Shown: piece after piece, positions 7,713-17,979 of the stretch
Layout: the number at the start of each line of letters is the position of its first letter
Position numbering within the stretch: the first letter of the stretch is position 1
DNA from: Mycobacteroides abscessus ATCC 19977
Lineage (GTDB): Bacteria > Actinomycetota > Actinomycetes > Mycobacteriales > Mycobacteriaceae
Direction of reading: 5' to 3'
Assembly: GCF_000069185.1 (NCBI RefSeq)
Contig: NC_010397.1
Location: 1,054,001-1,118,000, forward strand
DNA length: 64,000 bases
The notes under the pieces: generated by a model
Seen by the model: only the letters and a program-made list of their open reading frames with translations
Told to the model about the DNA's origin: nothing
Databases searched by the model: none
Position numbers and translations under genes: made by a program

Positions 7713-10136
7713 ATGGCGAATCTTTCCGAACCAGCACTTTTTGACATGCCCAGCGACTCGAGTGCCTCCAGCGACGCGTTGCTCGACGGCCTGAACCCGC
7801 AGCAGCGGGCTGCCGTCGCCCACCAGGGCGCACCGCTGCTCATTGTCGCCGGTGCCGGCTCGGGCAAGACCGCGGTGCTGACCCGTCGCATCGCGTACCT
7901 GCTGGCCGCGCGGGACGTCAGCCCCGGTCAGATCCTGGCGATCACCTTCACCAACAAGGCGGCGGCCGAGATGCGCGAGCGCGTTGGGCGGATCGTGGCG
8001 AATCGGGTGCAGTCCATGTGGGTGTCGACGTTCCACTCCAGCTGCGTGCGCATCCTGCGTAACCAGGCCTCGCTGCTGCCCGGGCTCAACTCCAATTTCT
8101 CGATATACGACTCGGACGATTCACGGCGGCTGCTGCAGATGATCGGTCGCGATATGGGCCTGGACATCAAGCGCTATTCGCCACGGCTGCTCGCCACCGC
8201 GATCTCCAATCTGAAGAACGAGCTCATCTCTCCCGAACAGGCGGTGGCCAACCTCACCGCCGGCGGCCAGGATGGGGAGCTGCGCGGGGATCTTCCGCAG
8301 ATCGTGGCCGACGTGTACGGCGAGTACCAGCGCCGGCTGCGCGCCGCCAACGCCTTGGACTTCGACGATCTGATCGGCGAGACCGTGGCCGTGCTGCAGC
8401 AGTTCCCGCAGATCGCGCAGTTCTATCGCCGCAAGTTCCGGCACATCCTGGTTGACGAGTACCAGGACACCAACCACGCCCAGTACGTGTTGGTCCGCGA
8501 GCTGGTGGGAGCTCATGTCGACCGCACTGTGGACCCGGATGGTCCGGAGCCGGCCGAGCTGTGCGTGGTGGGTGACGCCGACCAGTCCATCTACGCGTTC
8601 CGCGGCGCGACCATCCGCAATATCGAAGAATTCGAGCGCGACTATCCGAACGCGAAAACCATTCTGCTGGAGCAAAACTATCGGTCCACGCAGAACATAT
8701 TGAGTGCGGCGAACTCGGTCATCGCCAAAAATGCGAACCGCCGGGAGAAGCGGTTATGGACCGATTCCGGCGAGGGAGAGCTGATCGTCGGCTATGTCGC
8801 GGACAACGAACACGACGAGGCGTCCTTCATCGCCCGCGAGATCGACGGGCTCTTCGATCGCAGCGATGCCAACTATGGTGACATCGCGGTGTTTTACCGC
8901 ACCAACAACAATTCCCGGTCGCTGGAAGAGATCTTCATCCGTACCGGTATTCCGTACAAAGTTGTTGGGGGAGTGAGGTTTTACGAACGCAAGGAAATTC
9001 GCGACATCGTCGCCTACCTGCGGGTGCTGACCAACCCGGGCGATGCGGTGAGCCTGCGGCGGATCCTCAACACCCCTCGCCGGGGTATCGGCGACCGGGC
9101 CGAGGCCTGTGTCGCGGTACACGCCGAGACCAATGGCATCGGATTCGGGGAAGCGCTGGCCGACGCCGCCGCGGGCAAGGTGGCGATGCTGAACTCTCGT
9201 TCCGAGAAGGCAATTGCGGCCTTCATGGATATGCTCGACCAGATCCGTGTCACCCTGCGTACCGATGATCCGGGAGCGCTGCCCGATATCGGCGACGTGG
9301 TAGAGGCCGTACTGAACCACACCGGATATCGCTACGAACTGGAGAACAGCAGCGATCCGCAGGAGCTGGCACGTCTTGACAACCTCAATGAATTGGTCAG
9401 CGTCGCACATGAATTCAGTGCGGACGCGGCCAATGCGCAGGCCGCCGGGGAAGACGTGCCGGGTGACGATGAGGATGTCGGTGCCCCTCCGGGCAGCCTC
9501 GAGGCATTCCTGGAGCGGGTATCCCTGGTCGCCGATGCGGACGAGCTGCCCGAGTCCAGCGCCGGCGTCGTCACCATGATGACCCTGCACACCGCCAAGG
9601 GGCTGGAGTTCCCGGTGGTGTTCGTGACCGGCTGGGAAGACGGCATGTTCCCGCATATGCGGGCACTGGGTGACCCGGTGGAGCTCGCCGAGGAACGGCG
9701 GCTGGCCTATGTCGGGATCACCCGGGCTCGCCAGCGTCTCTATCTGAGCCGGGCCAAAGTTCGTTCGTCGTGGGGGCAGCCCATGATGAATCCGGAATCA
9801 CGCTTCCTGCAAGAGATTCCGCAAGAACTTATCGACTGGCGGCGCACCGATCCGCTGCCTGGGCGGATCGCGACGGGCGCCGGCGGTTACGGCGGTGGAG
9901 GGTACGGATCCGGCGGATCGCGTGCGGGCGGCGGCTCGCTGGGCGCTCCCTCCAAAAAACGCACCAAGCCGCTGATGGTGCTGGAGGCCGGGGACCGGGT
10001 GAGCCACGACAAGTACGGATTGGGTCGCGTCGTGGAGGTGACCGGTGTCGGCGAGAGCGCCACTTCGCTCATCGACTTCGGCAGTGAGGGCCGCGTGAAG
10101 TTGATGCACAACTTCGCACCCGTGCAGAAGCTCTAG
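7713..10136 (+). CDS. uvrD1: ATP-dependent DNA helicase UvrD1/PcrA
   Basis: An 807-residue superfamily 1A 3'-5' helicase. Motifs include the Q motif LNPQQRAAV at 28-36, Walker A GAGSGKT at 47-53, TFTNKAAAEM (motif Ia), VDEYQDTN (motif II), GDADQSIYAFRGA (motif III), LEQNYRST (motif IV), TLHTAKGLEFPVVF (motif V) and YVGITRARQ (motif VI). A glycine-rich linker (about 715-740) precedes a C-terminal Tudor-like region (DRVSHDKYGLGRVVEVTG) that in UvrD/PcrA contacts RNA polymerase. It is the orthologue by order of Rv0949, which acts in nucleotide excision repair. It is followed by a symmetric terminator and the convergent M23 gene. Confidence 0.96.
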   Translation: MANLSEPALFDMPSDSSASSDALLDGLNPQQRAAVAHQGAPLLIVAGAGSGKTAVLTRRIAYLLAARDVSPGQILAITFTNKAAAEMRERVGRIVANRVQSMWVSTFHSSCVRILRNQASLLPGLNSNFSIYDSDDSRRLLQMIGRDMGLDIKRYSPRLLATAISNLKNELISPEQAVANLTAGGQDGELRGDLPQIVADVYGEYQRRLRAANALDFDDLIGETVAVLQQFPQIAQFYRRKFRHILVDEYQDTNHAQYVLVRELVGAHVDRTVDPDGPEPAELCVVGDADQSIYAFRGATIRNIEEFERDYPNAKTILLEQNYRSTQNILSAANSVIAKNANRREKRLWTDSGEGELIVGYVADNEHDEASFIAREIDGLFDRSDANYGDIAVFYRTNNNSRSLEEIFIRTGIPYKVVGGVRFYERKEIRDIVAYLRVLTNPGDAVSLRRILNTPRRGIGDRAEACVAVHAETNGIGFGEALADAAAGKVAMLNSRSEKAIAAFMDMLDQIRVTLRTDDPGALPDIGDVVEAVLNHTGYRYELENSSDPQELARLDNLNELVSVAHEFSADAANAQAAGEDVPGDDEDVGAPPGSLEAFLERVSLVADADELPESSAGVVTMMTLHTAKGLEFPVVFVTGWEDGMFPHMRALGDPVELAEERRLAYVGITRARQRLYLSRAKVRSSWGQPMMNPESRFLQEIPQELIDWRRTDPLPGRIATGAGGYGGGGYGSGGSRAGGGSLGAPSKKRTKPLMVLEAGDRVSHDKYGLGRVVEVTGVGESATSLIDFGSEGRVKLMHNFAPVQKL

Positions 10137-10195
10137 AACTCACAACGGGCCAGCCGAGCCATGCGGGCCCGCTGTGATGGCACGGCAGGGCAAAA

Positions 10196-10233
10196 AAGGC
10201 CGGGTGTGAGCAACGTTGCTCACACCCGGCCTT
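10196..10233. terminator. Bidirectional terminator between uvrD1 and the M23 peptidase gene
   Basis: A perfect 38-base palindrome (19-base arms AAGGCCGGGTGTGAGCAAC and its complement) lies between two convergent genes. A run of six A at its left side gives a U-tract for transcripts from the minus-strand peptidase gene. Confidence 0.85.
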
Positions 10234-10244
10234 GGAAGCTGTGA

Positions 10245-11336
10245 TCAGTCGCCGAAGCGAGTGAAGGTGAGGCCCTTGTTGGCCAGCCAACCCTGCGGGT
10301 CGATGCGCTGCGAGCCACCCAACAGCACTTCGAAGTGCAGGTGCGGACCGGTGGAGTTACCGCGGTTACCGATGGTGGCGATGCGATCGCCCGCCATCAC
10401 CCGCTGGCCCACCGAGACTTCCCAGGTATTGATGTGGCCGTAGAGGGTCACGGTGCCGTCGGAGTGGCGGATCTTGACCCAGGCGCCGTAGCCGGCGGTC
10501 GGGCCCGTCGCGATGACGACGCCGTCGGCGGCGGCCACGATCGGGGTGCCGATGCTGTTGGCGATGTCGATGCCACCGTGCAGCGCGCCCCACCGGTAGC
10601 CGAAGCCGGAGGTGAAGGTGCCGTTGGTGGGCATCACGAACCGGGGAGCCAGTAGCCGCTTCTCGCGGTCGGCACGCTCGGTCGCGAATGCGGTGGCCTT
10701 CGCCAGCTGCTCATCGGTTACCGACGCATCGGTCGCGAGAGGCGCGGAGACCAACTGCGGGCCGTGGGTGGCCATCACCGCAGCGGAGTTACCCAAAGCC
10801 AGGCCGTGGTGATCGGCGGCCGTCGCGGCGTCGTGCTCGCTCAACGCGTTGTATCCGGCCGCGGCGGCAGCACCGGCGGCCATGGCAGCCAGCGCGAGGC
10901 GTGTCTTGCCTACCTGCCCGATTTCACGGCGACGGTGTACGCCCCCGCTGCTGATCCTGGGCAGTTTGTCGGTGGGGGTGTCGCGAGGGTCCCGGGTGCG
11001 TGCGGCAGAGGCGGCGAACCAGTCAGCGGTGGCCTCGATAGAGGCGCGGATCCGGTCGGCTTCGTCGGTGTCTTCTTCCCAGTCCTGCTCCAGCTGATCC
11101 AGAGCGGTCTGGTCCTCGATCTCGGCGCCCTCTTCCGGGGCGTCTTCGTAGACGTCGTAGTCCTCAAGTTCGGGGCGTTCCAGCGCGTCACTCAGGCCGA
11201 ACTCGTCGATCGGCACGATGTTGGTGATCTCGTTCTCGCTTAGTTCCGCGCCTCGGCCACCACGCGTGCGTATCGCTCGATGCTGTGTCAAAACCCTGCC
11301 AGTCTTCCGTTCGACGCCACGACCTGACGTGACCAA
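10245..11336 (-). CDS. M23-family (LytM-type) peptidoglycan endopeptidase, membrane-anchored
   Basis: A 363-residue protein with a long acidic cytoplasmic N-terminus (residues 30-90), a hydrophobic Ala-rich segment (about 146-163, TRLALAAMAAGAAAAAGY) and a C-terminal M23 zinc-endopeptidase domain (about 240-355). Zinc ligands are visible in LHGGIDIA and HLHFE, together with FTSGFGYRWG and the GNRGNSTGPH loop. M23 enzymes cut peptidoglycan cross-links or activate amidases in division. It matches Rv0950c by position. The start is uncertain because 11336 is a TTG and no well-placed Shine-Dalgarno sequence is visible; the folded part is unaffected. A CRP-type site lies 75 bases upstream. Confidence 0.85.
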   Translation of the reverse strand: MVTSGRGVERKTGRVLTQHRAIRTRGGRGAELSENEITNIVPIDEFGLSDALERPELEDYDVYEDAPEEGAEIEDQTALDQLEQDWEEDTDEADRIRASIEATADWFAASAARTRDPRDTPTDKLPRISSGGVHRRREIGQVGKTRLALAAMAAGAAAAAGYNALSEHDAATAADHHGLALGNSAAVMATHGPQLVSAPLATDASVTDEQLAKATAFATERADREKRLLAPRFVMPTNGTFTSGFGYRWGALHGGIDIANSIGTPIVAAADGVVIATGPTAGYGAWVKIRHSDGTVTLYGHINTWEVSVGQRVMAGDRIATIGNRGNSTGPHLHFEVLLGGSQRIDPQGWLANKGLTFTRFGD

Positions 11337-11411
11337 AACGTGATCTAACCCAAGAGAAGGTAACGGTTGGGCAATGGGAGTCGCAACTCAATGCGCGGAT
11401 ACGCATATAAA

Positions 11412-11427
11412 TGTGACTTGTGTCACG
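11412..11427. promoter_or_regulatory. CRP-type binding site in the M23/sucC divergent region
   Basis: TGTGA-CTTGTG-TCACG matches the mycobacterial CRP (Rv3676) consensus TGTGA-N6-TCACA at nine of ten conserved bases. It lies about 75 bases before the M23 gene and 288 before sucC. The rest of the 378-base gap (11337-11714) shows no gene. Confidence 0.55.
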
Positions 11428-11714
11428 AAGTCGCTGATAGGACTCCCGAGCCCGGGCATCGTTGCCGAATCTCGCAGGGGCTACCTCACCACAGATCACG
11501 CACGTATGGCGAGCCCCCGTGACCGAACTGAAACCGGTTGCACATGTGTTCGAGTCCTACCGGCGGATGACAAGCCGATGAATTTTACGACTGACCAGGT
11601 GGTGAAATCGGCCACTTACTCAGAAGTAGTGAAGGGCCTTGCTGTGGCCTTGGCTACAGTCCCTAGTGCAATAGTGCCGACCCCGACGTTCGATGAGGAA
11701 GATGGGCTAGCTAG

Positions 11715-12884
11715 ATGGATCTTTTCGAGTACCAGGCCAAGGAGCTGTTCGCTAAGCACAATGTGCCGACGACGCCGGGCCGGGTTACCACCACCGCCGA
11801 GGATGCCAAGGCGATCGCCGAAGAAATCGGCAAGCCGGTGATGATCAAGGCTCAGGTCAAGGTTGGCGGACGTGGCAAGGCCGGTGGTGTGAAGTACGCC
11901 GCCACCCCCGATGACGCTCTTACTCACGCACAGAACATTCTGGGCCTGGACATCAAGGGCCACATCGTCAAGAAGATCCTCGTCGCCGAGGCCAGCGATA
12001 TCGCCGAGGAGTACTACATCTCCTTCCTGCTGGACCGTGCCAACCGCACCTACCTGGCCATGTGCTCGGTCGAGGGCGGTGTCGAGATCGAGGTAACCGC
12101 CGAGGAGAACCCCGACGCACTGGCCAAGGTGCCCGTTGACGCCGTCAAGGGTGTCGACCTGGCGCTGGCTCGTGAGATTGCCGAGAAGGGCAAGTTGCCC
12201 GCCGAGGTACTGGACTCCGCCGCGGTGACCATCCAGAAGCTGTGGGAGGTCTTCGTCGGCGAGGATGCCACCCTGGTGGAGGTCAACCCGCTGGTGCGCA
12301 CCCCCGACAATCAGATCCTGGCGCTGGACGGCAAGGTCACCCTGGACGGCAACGCCGATTTCCGTCAGCCCGGCCATGCCGAGTTCGAGGACAAGGACGC
12401 CACCGATCCGCTGGAACTCAAGGCCAAGGAGCACGACCTCAACTACGTCAAGCTCGATGGTCAGGTCGGCATCATCGGCAACGGCGCAGGTCTGGTCATG
12501 TCCACCCTGGATGTCGTCGCGTATGCGGGCGAGAACCACAACGGCGTGAAGCCTGCCAACTTCCTGGATATCGGTGGTGGCGCCTCGGCCGAGGTGATGG
12601 CTGCCGGTCTTGATGTCATCCTGGGTGACTCGCAGGTCAAGAGCGTTTTTGTGAACGTGTTCGGTGGCATCACCGCATGTGACGCGGTGGCTAACGGCAT
12701 CGTCGGCGCCCTGAAGACTCTCGGTAACACGGCCAGCAAGCCGTTGGTGGTTCGTCTCGACGGCAACAAGGTCGAAGAAGGACGGGCGATTCTGGCCGAG
12801 TTCAATCATCCGCTGGTGATCCAGGCCGAGACCATGGACGCCGGTGCCGACAAGGCGGCCGCCCTGGCGGCCGCATCCAACTAG
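11715..12884 (+). CDS. sucC: Succinyl-CoA synthetase (ADP-forming) subunit beta
   Basis: The 389-residue beta subunit makes succinate, CoA and ATP from succinyl-CoA in the TCA cycle. An N-terminal ATP-grasp domain begins [15 protein letters not shown]; the nucleotide-binding region includes [16 protein letters not shown] (residues about 45-60), metal ligands are in the VEVNPL segment, and the C-terminal CoA-ligase domain has GNGAGLVM and DIGGGASAE. Length is typical. sucD follows after 35 bases with its own Shine-Dalgarno sequence. It corresponds to Rv0951. Confidence 0.97.
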   Translation: MDLFEYQAKELFAKHNVPTTPGRVTTTAEDAKAIAEEIGKPVMIKAQVKVGGRGKAGGVKYAATPDDALTHAQNILGLDIKGHIVKKILVAEASDIAEEYYISFLLDRANRTYLAMCSVEGGVEIEVTAEENPDALAKVPVDAVKGVDLALAREIAEKGKLPAEVLDSAAVTIQKLWEVFVGEDATLVEVNPLVRTPDNQILALDGKVTLDGNADFRQPGHAEFEDKDATDPLELKAKEHDLNYVKLDGQVGIIGNGAGLVMSTLDVVAYAGENHNGVKPANFLDIGGGASAEVMAAGLDVILGDSQVKSVFVNVFGGITACDAVANGIVGALKTLGNTASKPLVVRLDGNKVEEGRAILAEFNHPLVIQAETMDAGADKAAALAAASN

Positions 12885-12919
12885 AGCGCCGAGTCCGCAG
12901 ATTAAGGGAGCTTGAACCA

Positions 12920-13822
<903 letters not shown>

Positions 13823-13835
13823 GAGGTTTCCTGCG

Positions 13836-13876
13836 CAAGGGCCCCACCGGTTTTCCGGTTGGGGCCCTTGTTCTTT
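13836..13876 (+). terminator. Rho-independent terminator after sucCD
   Basis: A stem CAAGGGCCCCACCGG/CCGGTTGGGGCCCTTG with a TTTT loop is followed by TTCTTT. It lies 14 bases after the sucD stop. The rest of the gap to 14063 shows no gene. Confidence 0.88.
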
Positions 13877-14063
13877 CGGCCCCGTCCGGTGTGAAGTTGC
13901 TGCGGAAATCAGGCCGAATTGCCTTTGTAGCTTCACGCTCAGTGGCCGTGAAATCTACTGGTAGGCGATATTTGGTTTCGTTCAGTGAGATTGCGTGACC
14001 TACGCATGAACAATCGGATGACATGCCCTGCGGGCCGACGCTGGGCGGCTACCTTTCCGATTC

Positions 14064-14666
14064 GTGGAGCTCTCGTTCGACACATCCGGACTGGTGCCGA
14101 GCGAGGATGGTTGGTACGACCCGGCTACCGGCGATCAGTTCTGGGTCTCGCATTCGCGGGGCGCCTATCTGTCGGTGCCGCTGAATGATGTGGGTGCGGT
14201 ACGGCGAGTGCTCGTGGAGACCGTGCTCAATAGACGCGCGGGAGTTGTCGAGGCGTTCGTCGTCGGAGTCGACGCGCTACCTGGACTGCTGTACGTGGTG
14301 AAGGTGCCCAAAGCCGATGCCCCGCAAGGGCTCACCTTCATGGCCTCCATTGTGGTGCCGCGTGCGCACTCCTATGCGATGGTCTGCGGGGCGTTCGCGG
14401 AGGGGCCGGTTACCGGGACCCGAGAGGCGACTGTGCTCGAGGAGTTGCTGGCGGCCGGCGGCCCATCGTCGCAGATGTGGCCCCCACATCCGTACGCGCC
14501 AGATTTGGAACCAGGAATTCCGTACAACATCGCCGATGAAATGCGGTGGGATGAAAGGTTTCCTGATCACCCGCTGACGCGGCTGCGCCGGTGGGTGGCC
14601 GGAGTGACGCCGACCATCCGGGTGGCGCACAAGTTCGCCGCCCTGCCGCCGTTCTCGGTGCGTTAG
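14064..14666 (+). CDS. Conserved hypothetical protein
   Basis: A 200-residue soluble protein with no signal peptide or membrane segment. It starts at a GTG (VELSFDTSGLVPSEDGWYDP). The middle (about 65-115) alternates hydrophobic strands (AFVVGVDALPGLLYVVKVPK, FMASIVVPRAHSYAMVCG), consistent with a beta-rich fold. The stop overlaps the stop of the convergent LLM oxidoreductase gene. I do not recognise a family or function. Confidence 0.7.
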   Translation: MELSFDTSGLVPSEDGWYDPATGDQFWVSHSRGAYLSVPLNDVGAVRRVLVETVLNRRAGVVEAFVVGVDALPGLLYVVKVPKADAPQGLTFMASIVVPRAHSYAMVCGAFAEGPVTGTREATVLEELLAAGGPSSQMWPPHPYAPDLEPGIPYNIADEMRWDERFPDHPLTRLRRWVAGVTPTIRVAHKFAALPPFSVR

Positions 14667-15511
14667 GCGAAAGCGGCGAGTTTTCCGGACAGCCTGTCGA
14701 TGTACGCCCGCACCTCTTCCTCGGAGCGGTCGGGCATCCCGAAGATCGCCTCGGTGACGCCCAGCTCGCGCCACGCGGCCAGCTGCTCGGGGTCGGGCTT
14801 GCCCGCCAGCACGTAGATCAGCGGGTCGCCGTCGCGCCCGGCCGCCTTCCATGCCTCCTTGAGCGCCACGATCTTTCCGGCGATGTCCTCATCGCGCGGA
14901 GTGGACATCCAGCCGTCGGCATTCTTGGCGATCCACGTGAAGTTCTTCTCGGTACCGCCCGCGCCCACGATCACCGGCACGTGCTTTTGCACGGTCTTGG
15001 GCCAGGCCCAGCTGGGCCCGAAGTTGACGAATTCGCCTGAGTAGCTTGCTTCTTCCTCTTCCCAGAGCCTGCGCATCGCTTCGATGTACTCGCGCAGCAT
15101 GGTGCGGCGGCGCCCCGCGGGAACATGGTGATCGGCCAGCTCGTCGGTGTTCCAGCCATAGCCGACCCCCACGGTGACACGCCCGCCGCTCATGTGGTCA
15201 AGGGTGGCAATCGATTTGGCCAGGGTGATGGGGTCGTGCTCGACGGGGATGGCGACCGCGGTGGCGAGGCGAATCTTCGAGGTGACCGCGCAGGCGGCGC
15301 CCAGGGACACCCAGGGATCCAGGGTGCGCATATAGCGGTCGTCGGGCAGCTCGGCTCCGCCGGTGCCGGGGTGGGCGGCCTCGCGCTTGACCGGGATGTG
15401 GGTGTGCTCGGGAACGTAGAAGGTGCTGAACCCGCCGTCCTCGGCGGCCTTGGCGGCGATGGCCGGCGAGATGCCGCGGTCACTGGTGAACAGAACGAGG
15501 CCGTAGTCCAT
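14663..15511 (-). CDS. LLM-class (probably F420-dependent) oxidoreductase
   Basis: A 282-residue luciferase-like TIM-barrel oxidoreductase. N-terminal strand and loop motifs (MDYGLVLFTSDRGISPAIAA; STFYVPEHTHIP), RIRLATAV-type core (IRLATAVAIPVEHDPITLAKSIATLDHMSGGRVTVGVGYGW, split here over residues about 80-120) and a C-terminal PVIVGAGG motif match the mycobacterial F420-dependent LLM subfamily, orthologous by position to Rv0953c. The physiological substrate is unknown. The ATG is nine bases from a KstR-type operator, which suggests control by the cholesterol-catabolism repressor. It is divergent from an sfnG-like gene. Confidence 0.87.
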   Translation of the reverse strand: MDYGLVLFTSDRGISPAIAAKAAEDGGFSTFYVPEHTHIPVKREAAHPGTGGAELPDDRYMRTLDPWVSLGAACAVTSKIRLATAVAIPVEHDPITLAKSIATLDHMSGGRVTVGVGYGWNTDELADHHVPAGRRRTMLREYIEAMRRLWEEEEASYSGEFVNFGPSWAWPKTVQKHVPVIVGAGGTEKNFTWIAKNADGWMSTPRDEDIAGKIVALKEAWKAAGRDGDPLIYVLAGKPDPEQLAAWRELGVTEAIFGMPDRSEEEVRAYIDRLSGKLAAFA

Positions 15512-15519
15512 CCATCAAT

Positions 15520-15533
15520 TAGAACGTGTTCCA
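15520..15533. promoter_or_regulatory. KstR-type operator upstream of the LLM oxidoreductase gene
   Basis: TAGAACGTGTTCCA is an exact match to the KstR consensus TnnAACnnGTTnnA. It sits where it would block the promoter of the minus-strand gene (ATG at 15511). KstR de-represses cholesterol catabolism genes in mycobacteria. Confidence 0.65.
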
Positions 15534-15630
15534 GTTTTGTTGTCGAGGGCGGGTGCTGAATCACGCAGGGAACGGATCACGGTGAGCCAGACGGATGACC
15601 GCCCTGCGGGTTCGCTGTTTGCATACCTTC

Positions 15631-16752
15631 ATGACGACCGAACGGATCTCCGACCACGTCAAATTCGCCTACTGGGTCCCCAACGTCAGCGGCGGGCTGG
15701 TTACCAGCACCATCGAACAGCGCACCGACTGGGGTTACGACTACAACGTCAAGCTGGCGCGCACGGCCGAGGACAACGGCTTCGAGTACGCGCTGACCCA
15801 GGTGCGTTACGAGGCGAGTTACGGCGCCGAGTATCAGCACGAATCCACCAGCTTTTCTCTCGCGTTACTGCTGGCCACCGAGCGGCTGAAGGTGATCGCC
15901 GCCGTGCATCCCGGGCTTTGGCAGCCGGGCGTGCTGGCCAAGCTGGGTGCCACCGCGGACCATCTCTCGGGCGGCCGTTTCGCCGTCAACGTGGTCTCGG
16001 GGTGGTTCAAGGATGAGTTCACCCACTTGGGCGAACCCTGGCTCGAGCACGACGAACGGTACCGGCGCAGTGCCGAATTCCTCCAAGTGCTGCGCAAGAT
16101 CTGGACCGAAGACGATGTCGACTTCCGCGGCGACTTCTACCGGATTCACGATTTCACGTTGAAGCCGAAGCCGCTGCACACCCCCGAGCTGTTCCAGGGC
16201 GGCAACTCCACAGCGGCCCGGCGCAACGGCGGTCTCTACTCCGACTGGTACTTCTCCAACGGCAAGGACTTCGCCGGTATCACCGACCAGATCGTGGAGG
16301 TCCGGGACCACGCCCGCACCGTCGGTCGCGAGGTCAATATCGCGCTCAACGGTTTCATCATCGCCCGTGACACCGAGGCCGAAGCGCGCGACGTGCTGCG
16401 GGAGATCGTCGAGAAGGCCAATCGGCCCGCCGTGGAGGGCTTCCGTGCGGCCGTTCAGCAGGCGGGTGCCGCCACCGGTGACAAAAAGGGAATGTGGGCA
16501 GACTCCTCGTTCGAAGATCTTGTCCAATACAACGACGGATTCCGTACCCAGCTCATCGGCACACCCGAGCAGATCGCAGAGCGGATCGCCGCCTACCGCC
16601 GCCGGGGTGTGGACCTGATTTTGGGCGGCTTCCTGCACTTCCAAGAGGAGATCGAATACTTCGGTGCGAAGGTGCTGCCACTGGTCCGCGAGATCGAGGC
16701 GGCCGACTCTCAGGAAACGCTCAGCGAATACAGGGTGCCGGTCTTGAGCTAA
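15631..16752 (+). CDS. Dimethylsulfone monooxygenase SfnG-like FMNH2-dependent enzyme
   Basis: A 373-residue LLM-class flavin monooxygenase. The N-terminus HVKFAYWVPNVSGGLVTS and the stretch TRYE-like ALTQVRYEASYG, VIAAVHPGLWQP and NVVSGWFKDEFTHLGEPW are characteristic of the SfnG/SsuD group, which releases sulfite or methanesulfinate from alkyl sulfones or sulfonates with reduced FMN. The reductase partner is not nearby. The ATG at 15631 begins where the family begins; an in-frame ATG at 15595 would add 12 residues. The specificity call (dimethylsulfone) is by motif resemblance only. Confidence 0.82.
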   Translation: MTTERISDHVKFAYWVPNVSGGLVTSTIEQRTDWGYDYNVKLARTAEDNGFEYALTQVRYEASYGAEYQHESTSFSLALLLATERLKVIAAVHPGLWQPGVLAKLGATADHLSGGRFAVNVVSGWFKDEFTHLGEPWLEHDERYRRSAEFLQVLRKIWTEDDVDFRGDFYRIHDFTLKPKPLHTPELFQGGNSTAARRNGGLYSDWYFSNGKDFAGITDQIVEVRDHARTVGREVNIALNGFIIARDTEAEARDVLREIVEKANRPAVEGFRAAVQQAGAATGDKKGMWADSSFEDLVQYNDGFRTQLIGTPEQIAERIAAYRRRGVDLILGGFLHFQEEIEYFGAKVLPLVREIEAADSQETLSEYRVPVLS

Positions 16753-16889
16753 TCGGCGCCGACCGGGCCGTGTCTGGCCTCGTCTCGGCTTGGCTTCGGC
16801 TTGTCTCCGCCCCTGCGGGGATGGACGTGCAGTAGCGTGGAGGCGATCTACCCCGAGACCACGACCGAAACCGTGACGTAGGAGATGTA

Positions 16890-17915
16890 ATGACGTATTC
16901 GACCGGTGGGCCCGGATACCAGCCCGCGCAGCCGTCCAACCCGTACGGCACCCCGTCTTTCGTGGCCGAGCCCAACACGGGCGCGCTGGGGGTTTACCTG
17001 CCCGGTGGTGTCCTGGTGCTGAGCCTGATCGGCTTCATCGCCGGCTTCGGGCCGTTCTACACCGGCAAGGCCAGTTCCGGAACGTCGGGCAGCTTCGGTG
17101 GGTTCGACCTTCTGGCGCTTTCCCCGGTCTTCGGCTTCGCCCAGTTCGCCCTGCTGATCGCCGGTCTGACCGCGGGTGTCTCGCTGCTGTCCGGTAAGGA
17201 CGACAAGCAGGCCCCCGTCGCGATTCTCTCGATTGTCGGTTTCCTCTTCGTGCTCGGCGGGCTGTTCGGCAACCCGTTCGCGGCCGCCGTCGGCGAGGTC
17301 GGCATCGGTTGGGGCCTGATCACCCTTGCCGTGGTCTCGGGCCTGCAGGCCGCAGTGTCGGTGTACTCCCTGCTCAGCGAGGTGGGTGTCATCAAGGCTA
17401 AGACTGCGTCGCCGGCGGCCAACCCGTTCGGCAACCAGTATCAGCCCCAGCAGAGCTACTACACCCCGGCACAGCAACAGCCGCAGCAGCAGCTGCCCAA
17501 ACAGGGACAGGGACAGAGCTACGGACAGGCTCAGGGATACGGCCAGCAGCAGGGATACGGCCAGCAGCAGCCCGCGCAGGGCTATGGCCAGAGCGGCGCC
17601 CAGGCAGCTCCCGGCTACGGTCAGCAGCAGTCCGCTCCGGCGGCTCCGCCTTCGTACGGTGGCTACGGTCAGCAGCAACCGCAGTCGGCCCCTCCGACCC
17701 CGCCGCAGGGCTTCAGCAGCTCGGGCTTCACGCCTCCGTCGTCACAGCCCGCCCAGCAGGCAGCTTCCTCACAGCCGACCCAGCAGTACCCCACCTTCGG
17801 TGCGGCCAGCGGTCAGGCGGCGGGCGGTGAGCAGCAGAGCAGCGCAGGCGCTGGCGGTGGGTCCGCCTCTGCCAGTGGTGACGATCTGTTCGGCACCTCG
17901 CGTCCCTCCAATTAA
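16890..17915 (+). CDS. 34-kDa antigen homologue, four-TM protein with Gln/Pro-rich tail (CfsA/Rv0954-like)
   Basis: A 341-residue membrane protein. A short Pro-rich N-terminus (MTYSTGGPGYQPAQPSNPYG) precedes four hydrophobic segments between about residues 30 and 165, followed by a tail of about 170 residues dominated by Q, P, Y, G and S (repeats such as GYGQQQGYGQQQ). The domain layout and position match Rv0954, reported as a component of the mycobacterial division complex. The neighbour perM (Rv0955) also acts in division. A GGAG Shine-Dalgarno sequence precedes the ATG. The tail is likely cytoplasmic and disordered. Confidence 0.88.
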   Translation: MTYSTGGPGYQPAQPSNPYGTPSFVAEPNTGALGVYLPGGVLVLSLIGFIAGFGPFYTGKASSGTSGSFGGFDLLALSPVFGFAQFALLIAGLTAGVSLLSGKDDKQAPVAILSIVGFLFVLGGLFGNPFAAAVGEVGIGWGLITLAVVSGLQAAVSVYSLLSEVGVIKAKTASPAANPFGNQYQPQQSYYTPAQQQPQQQLPKQGQGQSYGQAQGYGQQQGYGQQQPAQGYGQSGAQAAPGYGQQQSAPAAPPSYGGYGQQQPQSAPPTPPQGFSSSGFTPPSSQPAQQAASSQPTQQYPTFGAASGQAAGGEQQSSAGAGGGSASASGDDLFGTSRPSN

Positions 17916-17934
17916 GACTGTGTTCACGGCTTGG

Positions 17935-17979
17935 ATGAGCCGCTGGCGCGAAGACCATCGGCTCCCGATCGGCGCGTGA
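17935..17979 (+). CDS. Coupled minigene MSRWREDHRLPIGA upstream of perM
   Basis: A 14-codon ORF whose TGA overlaps the GTG start of perM (GTGA), so translation of the two would be coupled. Its first 24 bases, ATG-AGC-CGC-TGG-CGC-GAA-GAC-CA, match the tandem minigenes in front of rimJ (46616-46715) except for one base, which argues that it is a copy of a dispersed element and not a chance ORF. No function is known. An acting mechanism (coupling or leader control) is inference. Confidence 0.5.
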   Translation: MSRWREDHRLPIGA

